Made by a program: the position numbers and the translations under genes. Below the pieces are notes generated by a model that was given only the letters and a program-made list of their open reading frames with translations, did no database searches and was not told the origin of the DNA. Below, one piece after another: positions 1 through 7,167 of a stretch of DNA of 11,811 nucleotides (position 1 is its first letter; each line of letters opens with the position of its first letter). The DNA comes from UCB3 sp964415605 (GTDB lineage: Bacteria > Chloroflexota > Anaerolineae > Epilineales > Epilineaceae). The stretch is from positions 1 to 11,811 of the forward strand of contig CAYQBA010000147.1 in the NCBI GenBank assembly GCA_964415605.1, given 5' to 3'.

Positions 1-1379
1 GTGTCGGTCGCCGTCGGCGTATTGGACGCGGTCGGCGTCGGCGACGGCGTCCACGTGATGGGCGGCTCGCAATCCGTGCTGAGGTTCGGGTCGTTCAACA
101 GGCCCGGCGTGGTGCAGTCCTGGCCGAAGTCGTTGTCGTTGTGCCCCGTGTCCTGTCCGTCGGGGACCCGGGAGAGGCCGATGTATTCCAGGCCGGGCGG
201 GTCGCCGGGCGACGCGCCCGCGGTCTCCGTCCACGTCCGGCCGGTCGGAGGGCCGCCGGGGACATTGCCGTCGTAGCTCACCGAATCCACCAGCATGTCG
301 TCGAATGGGTCGTCGGTCGGGTTCTTGAGGAGGCCGATGGCGGCAAACGTCGTCACCCCATCCTGCGGGTCCAGCCACACGTCCGACGCCGGGCTGACGG
401 CATGGTCGCAGTTGCGCACGTCGCCCGACGTGCCGCACACCACGAAGTAGCCTCCCGGCGCCAGCGTGACGTCCGGCAACGCGATCCGGCGGTACTCCAC
501 CCCCGAGGGATCGATGCCCACGACGTCGTAGTTCGCCAGGTCGCGCGCCACACTCCCCACATTTTTGATCTCGACGAACTCGGCCGTGTCGGGGCTTTCC
601 GTCTGCGCGGTGTCGATCTCGTTGATGACCAGCGACGGGACCCGCGTCGGCGCGGCGCAACTGCTGCTGGTGGTCAGCGTGGCCCGGCCCGGCGAGACGC
701 AGCGGCGGGCGAAGTTGTTGGCATTGTGGTCGGTGTCGCCGCCGTCGGGTGACCGCGACAGGCCGACGTTGAGAAAGCTCGAGAGGTTGCTGTCCGCCAG
801 CGTGATGCCCGCGGTCTCGGTCCACGTGCCGCCCGACGGCGGGCCGCCGGAGGCGCTGCCGGCATAGCTCACCGAATCGACCAGCACATCTTCATCGGGG
901 TCGCCATCCGGGGACCACACCAGCGCGACGGCGTTGACCGCACCGCCCGTCCGGAAGTCGCGCCAGATGCCGGCCGACAGGTTGACGGCGTAGTCGCAGT
1001 TGGGCACCAGCCCCGACGTCCCGCACACGACGAAGTAGTCGCCCGGCGCCAGCGTCACGGCCGGCAGCACGATGCGCCGGTAGATGCTGCCGGCACCCGT
1101 GACGCCCAGGAGGTTGTAGCCGTCGAGGTTGATCGGCCCGCTGCCGACGTGCTTGAGCTCGACGAACTCGGCCGTGTCGGTGGGCGTGGTCTGGATGTAG
1201 TCGATCTCGTTGATGACGAGGGTCGTGCTGACGGCGAGCCCGTCGGCTTCCGCCGGGCGCATCCACGCCGCCCGCTGGCCGCCAAGCTCGGCCGAGGCGC
1301 GCGAGGCGAAGGGCAGGACGAACAAGAGCGCCGGAGCGGCATATCGCCCCAGCATTCCCACGGCACGCGACAGGTTCAT
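1..1379 (-). CDS. Secreted double lamin-tail-domain (LTD) protein with Thr-Pro linker, C-terminus cut by window edge
   Basis: Seen: an open frame from ATG at 1379 to the window edge, 459 codons, no stop. Residues 1-30 form a signal peptide (MNLSRA, hydrophobic APALLFVLPF, cleavage near RASA|E). Two LTD-type beta-sandwich domains follow, about residues 52-230 and 249-425. Each opens with LVINEID, then D-T-A-E-F-V-E-[LI]-K, LAPG-[DG]-YFVVCGTSG and VDSVSY. Cysteine pairs C119/C128 and C315/C324 are conserved between the repeats. From about residue 442 a Thr-Pro linker begins and leaves the window. Known: LTD domains in bacteria occur on exported, often multi-domain proteins; their ligands are mostly undefined. 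Inferred: an exported surface protein, possibly with a further C-terminal module outside the window. It is a close paralog of the next gene upstream (1673-7126). The Shine-Dalgarno is weak: AGGA about 13 nt before the ATG. Start choice is supported by the signal peptide. Specific function unknown. Confidence 0.88.
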   Translation of the reverse strand, partial: MNLSRAVGMLGRYAAPALLFVLPFASRASAELGGQRAAWMRPAEADGLAVSTTLVINEIDYIQTTPTDTAEFVELKHVGSGPINLDGYNLLGVTGAGSIYRRIVLPAVTLAPGDYFVVCGTSGLVPNCDYAVNLSAGIWRDFRTGGAVNAVALVWSPDGDPDEDVLVDSVSYAGSASGGPPSGGTWTETAGITLADSNLSSFLNVGLSRSPDGGDTDHNANNFARRCVSPGRATLTTSSSCAAPTRVPSLVINEIDTAQTESPDTAEFVEIKNVGSVARDLANYDVVGIDPSGVEYRRIALPDVTLAPGGYFVVCGTSGDVRNCDHAVSPASDVWLDPQDGVTTFAAIGLLKNPTDDPFDDMLVDSVSYDGNVPGGPPTGRTWTETAGASPGDPPGLEYIGLSRVPDGQDTGHNDNDFGQDCTTPGLLNDPNLSTDCEPPITWTPSPTPTASNTPTATD

Positions 1380-1672
1380 TGAGGCAAACGGTTCCTAATA
1401 CGTGGGTTGGCGTATCGCGTTGTCAGACGGCTTCATCGAAAGCGAAAGGTCTTGCCAACGGCGCGACATGTGCCTGTCGATGCGCGTGGGGTGCACCGAA
1501 AGCGGTGGGGCCGACGTCTCCGATCCTTCTACCCGACCGGCCGGGCTGAACGCGCTGGCCGTCTCCGGCCGGAGCGCCATTCCCACCTGCCCACTAATGA
1601 CGGTGCAGTCCGCGGAATCGTCACGGCCAATCGTCACAACAGGCCGCGGTCCCGCCGGCGAGTGGGCCGAGC
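1380..1672. other. Intergenic gap between the two LTD paralogs
   Basis: This stretch separates the stop of the 1817-residue protein from the start of the left LTD gene. I see no convincing gene. A GTG-started frame of 80 codons on the minus strand (1395-1637) has no recognisable composition or motif. A self-complementary 12-mer, CTCCGGCCGGAG, lies at 1563-1574, but no T-run follows on either strand, so I do not call a terminator. A poor sigma70-like pair on the minus strand, CTGACA (1421-1426) and TATTAG (1395-1400), has a 20-nt spacer, too long to be persuasive. The gap is long enough for the left gene to have its own promoter. Confidence 0.6.
1616..1637. repeat. Two direct 9-bp repeats (AATCGTCAC) at a 13-bp period
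   Basis: AATCGTCAC occurs at 1616-1624 and again at 1629-1637, upstream of the left LTD gene and just after the end of the larger one. The repeat itself is seen directly. A regulator-binding role is only a guess, because a 13-bp period does not match one helical turn and such short repeats can arise by chance. Confidence 0.4.
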
Positions 1673-4600
1673 TCAGCGCCGAATCTGCGTGAAGGGGAGG
1701 TACAGCCGCTGCCGTGGGATCTCCGTGGGGCTGGCTTCCCCGGTCGGGGACGGCGCCGTGGAGGTTGGCGGTCCCCCGGGCGTGTGCGTCGCCCCCGGCG
1801 TGCCGGTCGTCGCCACCCGTGTCGGCGTGCGCGAAGGCGTCGCGGTCGCCGTCGGCGGCGGGCGCGTGCCGCCCGTGGGCGTCGCCGACGGCGTGGCGCC
1901 TGGCGTGACGGACTGCCGCGGGGTGGCGGTGGGCGTGGCGAGAGCGCCGGTGTCGAGCGTCACGTCAATCGACGCCGACGCCGTGTTGCAGAAGCCATCG
2001 ACCACGGAGATCACGAGCCGCGCCGTGCCGGGCGCGAGCCCCGCCAGGCTGCGTGCCGCCTCGGGCACCCGCACCTCGCCGGTGTCGGGATCGTAGGTCG
2101 CCGGCACCGGGCTGCCGCGCAGCGTGACCTGCACCCCCGCCTGCGCCTTGATCCCCGCCAGGGCGTCACGGGCATGGCCGAGAACCGGCGGCAGAGCCGT
2201 GAGCACGGCGCCGGCCGACAGCGTGGGCGTGAGCACCGGCGTGGCGATGTCGAACCCCACGGTGTAAACGGCGATCGGCGCCGCGTCCATCCCGGCCGGA
2301 CCGTCGCCCGCTTCGGCGCGCGCGAGCGCCGCCGGCAGACGGATGCTCGTCGCGGCCTTGAAGCTCAGCGATCCCGGGGGCGGGGGGTTGATCGTGGTAC
2401 CCAGCACGGGCACCCATGCGCCCTCGTCCGCGCTCCAGCCCGCCACGACCGCGCCGCTGACCGGGTTCGGGCAGCGGCTCGACGCACCGCCCGCGTTGTA
2501 GGCATCGGCGGGCGCCGTGATCTCGAGCGCACCCGAGGCGGTGCCATCGAAGCCGGCCAAGTGATAGATCCCGCCGCCGCGGGCAAGGTCGAGCTGCCAG
2601 GCGCGCGGCCCGTCCGCCTGTCCGTCGGAGCCGGCCAACGCGGCCGCGCCGATGCCCGCCGGCGCCTGTTGACGGGCCCAAGGGCGCGCCCCCCCCCGCC
2701 ACAGAGACCATCCCGCGTCGCGTGCCCGGCGGGCCGTCGCCCACGGCGCTGGAGCACCCGCCGCCATGCCGGCCGCCGCCGACAGCCCCACCGGCTGGCG
2801 CACCACGGCCCCCAGGCCGCGGCTGCCGAGGCCGCCCAGCGCCAAGAGCACGTCGCCCTCGAAGTCGAGCGCCTGCTGGCGCGCCAGCGCCAGGTGCGGG
2901 TACCACGCCACCGCCTGCCGCACCCGGGCGCGGGTCACGGTCTCCAGGCTCAGGCTGACGCTCCCACTCGCCGGGGGCGCCAGCGCCGCCACGTCGAGGT
3001 CGAGCGCCACCACGCCCTCGGCATCGGTCGTGAACACTCGGCCGAGCGGCGCCAACCGCACTTCGACGCCCGCCACCGGCGCCCCGCCCGCATCGCGAAG
3101 CCGGTAGCGCCGCTCGGCATGCCTGTCGGCCCGCAACACCGCCGGGCTCGCGCCCGGCACCTCGACGAGCGACCACACTGCCGCCAGCCCCACCGGCGCG
3201 CCCAACACCGACGTGCTGCCCCCCCGGTCCGTCGCGGTCGCCGTCAGGTTGAGATCCTCGAGGTCCGCCAGGGCCAGCCCGGATACCGCCCAGCGGCCCG
3301 TGTCGGCCACGGTGGCCGTCCCGAGCAGCACGTCCGCCTCGTCGGCCGCGTCGGCGAAGACCTCGACCACGCAGCTGGGGCAGGCTTGCCCGCTCACCAC
3401 GCCGCCGGCACGGTCGACCTCGACAATCCGTGGCGCCTGCAGCTGTGCTCCGAGCGCGTCCACACCGATCCCCGCGCCCCCGTTCCCGGTGATCCCGTTC
3501 TCATGCAGCGTCGTCCGGCTCGATCGCGTCGCGGCCAGCCGCACCCCGTCACGCCCGTTCCCCTCGATCCGGTTGCCCCGCAGCAGCGTCCCCGTCGCCG
3601 ACCCGTCCACCACGACGCCGTCCATCAGGTTCCAGCCAATCCGGTTGCCTTCCCCGGCCTGCACCGCCGCCGCCTCGGCCTCCGCCCCGAGCGTCGTCCG
3701 CGCCGCGTTGTCGGTGATCAGGATCCCCGTCGCGTTGCCGCGTCCTGGCCAGCCCGCCAGCCCGTCGGCGCCGATCACGTTGCCCGCCACCCGGTTGTCC
3801 TGCGTCCCGCCGCCCGACACCAGCACGCCCACCACGTGCCCTCCGCCGATCACGTTCCCCAGACCCTGCACCGTCTCGTCGCGCCCGCGCAGCCCCACGG
3901 TGTTGTTCGACGCCCCGTCCAGGATGGCCACCCCCGCCCCTGGATTCACGTGGGTGCCGACGCTCCCGTCCGCCTCCACCCCCAGGCGGTTCCCGGTGAT
4001 CCAGTTGCCCGTCGTCTCCTCCCCGACCACTTGCACCTGCGCCTCGCGGTTCCCGGCGATCACGTTGCACGCCTCGGCGTCCCGCGCGCCGTCGCCGTTC
4101 CCGCCGATCCGGTTGCCCTTCGCGCCGCCGCGCACCAGCACCCCGACCGCGAAGCCCTCGATCGCCAATCCTTCCACCGCGCTCCCGCGCGTGCCGTCGA
4201 GGTCGAGGCCGGGCATGAGCGTCTGCCCGGCGGGGCCGGCCAACGTCACGCTTGGGCGGCACTCGGGCACGACGTGCGGCCCGTCCGCCCGGGCCTGGCT
4301 TTCCCGCGCCGCGGCGGTCGCGCCGCCGCCCGGGGCATTGCCGAGCATGCGGACGAGGTTGCGCTTGAGGGCCGGCAGCGGCCGATTGGCCGGGACGGAG
4401 ATGACCAGCCCCGGCTGGAAGTGGATGAAGAGCGCCTCGCTGCTCGGCAGCGCGTTGACCTCCTCGATGGCCGCGCGCAGCGTACAGTCCCCGGTGTTGC
4501 TCTCGCACAGCCCGTCGCCCGCCCGGATGTCGGCGCCGTCGCCCGCCGAGCTGACGACGAAGGGCGGGATCGATGTCGGCGGCGGGCCCGTCGGGGTGGG

Positions 4601-7126
4601 CTCCACCGTCGGCCCCGGATCGCCCGTCGAGGTCGCCGAGGCGGTCGGCCCCGCGGTGGCGGGGGGCGAGGGCGTCTGGGACCCCGCCGGCGTCTCGGCC
4701 GCGGGGGCCGTGGCGGTCGGGCTCGCGGTCGCCCCGGGCCCGCCGGTGGCCGAAGGCGTCGCGGTCGCCGCGATCGTGCCGCCCGGGGTCGCCGACGCAG
4801 GCAGCGTACCGGTCCCGGTCGAGGTCGCGGACGGCGTCGCGCTGGATGACGGCTCGCCGCCGGGCGTCGGGCTGTCGCCGGGCGTCGCGGATCTGGTCGG
4901 CGTCGCGGACGCCTCGCCTGTCGGCGTGCCTCCCGGCGTCTGCGACACCGTCGGGGTGCTCGCCGCGGGCGTGTCGGTATCGGCCGGCGTCGGGGCCAGC
5001 GCCGTCAGCGTGGCGGCGACTGCCGTGGCGAACGCATCGGGTGTCGGGGTCCGCGTCGGCGTCGGCGTGGGCACGGGCGTATCGGTCGGCGTCGAGGTCG
5101 GGACCAGCGCCGTCAGCGTGGCCGCGACCGCCGTGGCGAACACGTCGGCCGTCGGCGTCAGGGTCGGCGTGGCGGTCGGTGTCAGGGTGGCGGTCGGCGT
5201 CGGCGTGTCCGTTGGCGTCGGCGTGTCGGTCGGCGTCGACGTCGGGGCCAGCGCCGTCAGCGTGCCGGCGACGCCGGTGGCCACCTCATCGGGGGTCGGC
5301 GTGTCGGTCGGGGTGGCCGTCGGGGTGTCCGTCGGCGTTGGCGTGTCGGTCGGGGTGGCGGTCGGCGTATCGGTCGGCGTCGGGGTCGCCGTCGGCGTGT
5401 CGGTCGGCGTCGCCGTATCGGTGGGCGTGTCCGTCGATGTCGGGGTGGCGGTCGGCGTATCGGTGGGGGTCGGGGTCGCAGTCGGCGTGTCCGTGGGCGT
5501 CGCCGTATCGGTGGGCGTGTCCGTCGACGTCGGCGCGTCGGTCGGCGTATCGGTTGGCGTCGGGGTGTCGGTCGACGTCGGCGTGGCGGTTGGCGTCGGC
5601 GTATCGGACGCCGGTGGGGTCGGGGTGATGCTCGGGGTCGCGGTGCGGGTCGGGGTAGGCGTCCGTGTGGGCGTCGCGATTCGCGTGGGCGTGTCCGTCG
5701 GCGTCGGGGTCACCGACGCGGTCGGGGTCCGCGATGGCGTGGGCGTGACCGACGGCGTCAGCGTGATCGGCGGCTCGCAGTCGGTCGCCAGGCGCGGGTC
5801 GTTGGCCAGGCCTGGGGTGATGCAGTCCTGGCCAAGGTCGTTCTGGTTGATGCCACTGTCGACGCCGTCGGGGACGCGGGACAGCCCCACGTACTCGAAC
5901 CCCGCCGGGTCGCCGGGGTCGACCCCGGTGCTCTCGGTCCAACGGCGTCCCGTCGGCGGGCCGCCCGGCACGTTGCCGTCGTAGCTCACGGCGTCGACCA
6001 GCATGTCGTCCAGCGGGTCGGCGCTGGGGTTGCGCATCAGCGCGACGGCGTTGATCGTCGACACACCGCTCGCCCCGTCCTCGAGGATGTCCGACGTGGC
6101 CGCGATGGCGTGATCGCAGTTGGCGACCAGCCCGGCGTCGCCGCAGACCACGTAGTAGCCGCCGGCGGGCAGCACGGCGTCCGGCAAGGCGATGCGCAGG
6201 TACTCGGCCCCGCTTGCCTCGAGCCCCAGGAGATCGTACCGGCCGACGTCGATCGGCTCGGCGCCGACGTTCTTGATCTCGACGAACTCCGCCCGGTCCG
6301 GCGGGTCGGGCTGCGCATAGTCGATCTCGTTGATGACGAGCGAGGGCACCGTGGGCGGAGCCGGGCAGCCGCTGGACGTCGTGCCGTTGGCCTGGCCCGG
6401 GGTGATGCATCGGCGCCGGAAGTTGTTCGCGTTGTGGTCAGTGTCGCTGCCGTCGGGCACCCGCGACAGGCCGAGGTTGGCGAACGAGCTGATGTTGCTG
6501 TCGGCCTGGGTGATGCCCACCGCTTCGGTCCACAGGCCGCCGGTCGGCGGCCCGCCGCTCGTGAACCCCGCGTAGCTCACCGAGTCGACGAGGGCGTCGT
6601 CGACGGGGTCGCCGGTGGCGGTGAACATCAGCGCGATGGCATTGGTCGAGCCGCCCGTCCGGAAGTCGCGCCAGATCGCGCCGGCGAGGCTGACGGCGTA
6701 GTCGCAGTTCGGCACCAGGCCCGACGTCCCGCACACCGTGAAGTAGTCGCCCGGCGCCAGCGTGATGGGTGGCAGCGCCACCCGGCGGTACACCGTTCCA
6801 GTGCCAAGCACCCCGACCAGGGCGTAGCCGTCCAGGTCGATGGGGTCGGATCCGACATGCTTGAGCTCGACAAACTCGGCCGTGTCGGTCGGCGTGGTCT
6901 GGATGTAGTCGATCTCGTTGACCACCAGCGTCGTGCTGGCGAGCACGGCGTCGACCCGCGCCGGCCCGCCCCATGTCGGATCGAGGCGCGCGGCCCGCGC
7001 GGCGGGGCCGGTCGCGGCGGGCAACAACCCGGCGACGGCGGTGGCGAGCACAGCCGCGGCGACGGGCGGCACGCGCCGGGACGCCCGCCGCGGTCCGGCT
7101 TGCACAGCCGTTTCAAGGAGCTTCAA
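1673..7126 (-). CDS. Giant secreted surface protein: signal peptide, two LTDs, Thr-Pro linker, CSLREA/beta-helix, Ig-like modules, C-terminal LYLP tail
   Basis: 1817 residues, function unknown. Order: signal peptide 1-45 (Arg-rich start, hydrophobic PVAAAVLATAVAGLLPAA, cleavage near PAARA|A); LTD1 about 66-245 and LTD2 about 263-440 (VNEIDYIQ, VCGTSG, VDSVSY; Cys pairs 132/141, 328/337); Thr-Pro linker 455-855 with three helical inserts; CSLREA-type segment 856-891 (DGLCESNTGDCTLRAAIEE); parallel beta-helix about 980-1225 with recurrent N-x-I-x-G-N turns; beta-sandwich or Ig-like segments about 1236-1310 and 1340-1400; an unassigned region 1400-1728 with C1552 and C1713; a second Thr-Pro stretch 1731-1803; tail LYLPFTQIRR. 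Known: CSLREA plus beta-helix modules mark exported proteins. Inferred: an extracellular, possibly adhesive or carbohydrate-facing protein anchored or sorted by its tail. The start is TTG, chosen because it gives a full signal peptide and has GAGGGG 12 nt upstream; GTG at codon 8 is an alternative. It lies 102 nt downstream of mutM on the same strand. Confidence 0.87.
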   Translation of the reverse strand: MKLLETAVQAGPRRASRRVPPVAAAVLATAVAGLLPAATGPAARAARLDPTWGGPARVDAVLASTTLVVNEIDYIQTTPTDTAEFVELKHVGSDPIDLDGYALVGVLGTGTVYRRVALPPITLAPGDYFTVCGTSGLVPNCDYAVSLAGAIWRDFRTGGSTNAIALMFTATGDPVDDALVDSVSYAGFTSGGPPTGGLWTEAVGITQADSNISSFANLGLSRVPDGSDTDHNANNFRRRCITPGQANGTTSSGCPAPPTVPSLVINEIDYAQPDPPDRAEFVEIKNVGAEPIDVGRYDLLGLEASGAEYLRIALPDAVLPAGGYYVVCGDAGLVANCDHAIAATSDILEDGASGVSTINAVALMRNPSADPLDDMLVDAVSYDGNVPGGPPTGRRWTESTGVDPGDPAGFEYVGLSRVPDGVDSGINQNDLGQDCITPGLANDPRLATDCEPPITLTPSVTPTPSRTPTASVTPTPTDTPTRIATPTRTPTPTRTATPSITPTPPASDTPTPTATPTSTDTPTPTDTPTDAPTSTDTPTDTATPTDTPTATPTPTDTPTATPTSTDTPTDTATPTDTPTATPTPTDTPTATPTDTPTPTDTPTATPTDTPTPDEVATGVAGTLTALAPTSTPTDTPTPTDTPTPTATLTPTATPTLTPTADVFATAVAATLTALVPTSTPTDTPVPTPTPTRTPTPDAFATAVAATLTALAPTPADTDTPAASTPTVSQTPGGTPTGEASATPTRSATPGDSPTPGGEPSSSATPSATSTGTGTLPASATPGGTIAATATPSATGGPGATASPTATAPAAETPAGSQTPSPPATAGPTASATSTGDPGPTVEPTPTGPPPTSIPPFVVSSAGDGADIRAGDGLCESNTGDCTLRAAIEEVNALPSSEALFIHFQPGLVISVPANRPLPALKRNLVRMLGNAPGGGATAAARESQARADGPHVVPECRPSVTLAGPAGQTLMPGLDLDGTRGSAVEGLAIEGFAVGVLVRGGAKGNRIGGNGDGARDAEACNVIAGNREAQVQVVGEETTGNWITGNRLGVEADGSVGTHVNPGAGVAILDGASNNTVGLRGRDETVQGLGNVIGGGHVVGVLVSGGGTQDNRVAGNVIGADGLAGWPGRGNATGILITDNAARTTLGAEAEAAAVQAGEGNRIGWNLMDGVVVDGSATGTLLRGNRIEGNGRDGVRLAATRSSRTTLHENGITGNGGAGIGVDALGAQLQAPRIVEVDRAGGVVSGQACPSCVVEVFADAADEADVLLGTATVADTGRWAVSGLALADLEDLNLTATATDRGGSTSVLGAPVGLAAVWSLVEVPGASPAVLRADRHAERRYRLRDAGGAPVAGVEVRLAPLGRVFTTDAEGVVALDLDVAALAPPASGSVSLSLETVTRARVRQAVAWYPHLALARQQALDFEGDVLLALGGLGSRGLGAVVRQPVGLSAAAGMAAGAPAPWATARRARDAGWSLWRGGARPWARQQAPAGIGAAALAGSDGQADGPRAWQLDLARGGGIYHLAGFDGTASGALEITAPADAYNAGGASSRCPNPVSGAVVAGWSADEGAWVPVLGTTINPPPPGSLSFKAATSIRLPAALARAEAGDGPAGMDAAPIAVYTVGFDIATPVLTPTLSAGAVLTALPPVLGHARDALAGIKAQAGVQVTLRGSPVPATYDPDTGEVRVPEAARSLAGLAPGTARLVISVVDGFCNTASASIDVTLDTGALATPTATPRQSVTPGATPSATPTGGTRPPPTATATPSRTPTRVATTGTPGATHTPGGPPTSTAPSPTGEASPTEIPRQRLYLPFTQIRR
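2689..2697. repeat. Nine-base homopolymer (C9 on plus, G9 in the coding strand)
   Basis: Nine consecutive C on the plus strand fall inside the giant surface-protein gene, at roughly codons 1477-1480 (W-R-G-G-A-R). A C7 run lies at 3219-3225 in the same gene. The frame is intact as given and continues to a plausible C-terminus. Long G/C homopolymers are classic slipped-strand sites in genes for surface proteins; whether this one varies is not known. Confidence 0.9.
4988..5290 (-). repeat. Three copies of a helical insert (ATAVAATLTALAPT type) inside the Thr-Pro linker
   Basis: Within the linker the pattern D-x-[FV]-A-T-[AG]-V-A-[AG]-T-L-T-A-L-[AV]-P-T recurs at residues 613-629 (5240-5290), 661-677 (5096-5146) and 697-713 (4988-5038). 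Start-to-start spacings are 48 and 36 residues, both multiples of 12. The segments lack internal proline and are Ala/Leu/Val/Thr rich, so a short amphipathic helix of about four turns is plausible, set between disordered spacers. The repetition is seen; the helix and any binding role are inferred. Confidence 0.8.
5348..5527 (-). repeat. Tandem duplication of a 90-bp unit (30 identical residues)
   Basis: Residues 534-563 (5438-5527) and 564-593 (5348-5437) of the giant protein are identical over all 30 positions, starting STDTPTDTATPTDTP. At the DNA level I count six differences in 90, and every one falls at a third codon position. This is a head-to-tail duplication that has since diverged only synonymously. 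Confidence 0.85.
5616..5655 (+). other. G-rich stretch with possible G-quadruplex on the transcription template strand
   Basis: G-runs lie at 5616-5619, 5622-5625, 5634-5637, 5647-5649 and 5652-5655 on the plus strand, which is the template strand of the giant surface-protein gene. Two loops, of 8 and 9 nt, exceed the usual limit of 7, so a stable quadruplex is uncertain. The runs follow from Thr-Pro codons (ACC CC) and may have no role of their own. Confidence 0.3.
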
Positions 7127-7167
7127 AGCGACAAACCGCCCCTCAAAAAAGTGATCCGATACCCCAT
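7123..7167 (-). other. Possible 14-residue leader ORF overlapping the TTG start of the giant protein
   Basis: ATG at 7167 opens a frame reading MGYRITFLRGGLSL and ends with TGA at 7125-7123. The main start TTG occupies 7126-7124, so the stop and start share two bases (TTGA). Such overlaps can support translational coupling to a weak start codon. No good Shine-Dalgarno precedes the small frame, and a frame this short can be chance. The surrounding 7121-7180 stretch is about half A+T, clearly richer than its neighbours, as expected of a 5' untranslated or promoter region, but I find no convincing -35/-10 pair. Confidence 0.25.

Larger units (their letters stand above)
4562..5764 (-). repeat. 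Thr-Pro-coding low-complexity tract of the giant surface protein
   Basis: About 1.2 kb of degenerate short repeats, read on the plus strand as variations of GTCGGCGT and GTCGGGGT. They encode about 400 residues dominated by Thr, Pro, Ala, Ser and Asp (TPTDTPTATPT style). The first half, 5290-5764, is the most regular. The second half, 4562-4988, is looser and richer in Gly, Ser and Ala. It links the LTD pair to the beta-helix half. Such linkers are usually extended, and in some phyla they are O-glycosylated. The G-rich plus strand also opens long antisense frames that are not genes. Confidence 0.9.

Noticed and set aside
1563..1574. CTCCGGCCGGAG palindrome as an intrinsic terminator
   Set aside because: It leaves no proper loop and has no T-run on either side; it lies about 100 bp beyond the stop of the giant gene.
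1395..1637. 80-codon minus-strand frame in the intergenic gap
   Set aside because: GTG start, no ribosome-binding site, no recognisable motif; a frame of this length is expected by chance at this GC.
1784..4849. Plus-strand open frame of 1021 codons
   Set aside because: Arg/Ala/Gly-rich shadow, antisense to the giant surface protein; no domain or coherent composition.
5000..5760. CRISPR-like regular repeats in the GTCGGCGT tract
   Set aside because: There are no unique spacers, the units are degenerate and in phase with codons, and they encode the Thr-Pro linker.
3213..5984. Plus-strand frame of 923 codons with Val-Gly-Ser-Val repeats
   Set aside because: The VGVSVGV pattern is the complementary reading of the Thr-Pro repeats; the minus-strand frame has a signal peptide and recognisable domains.
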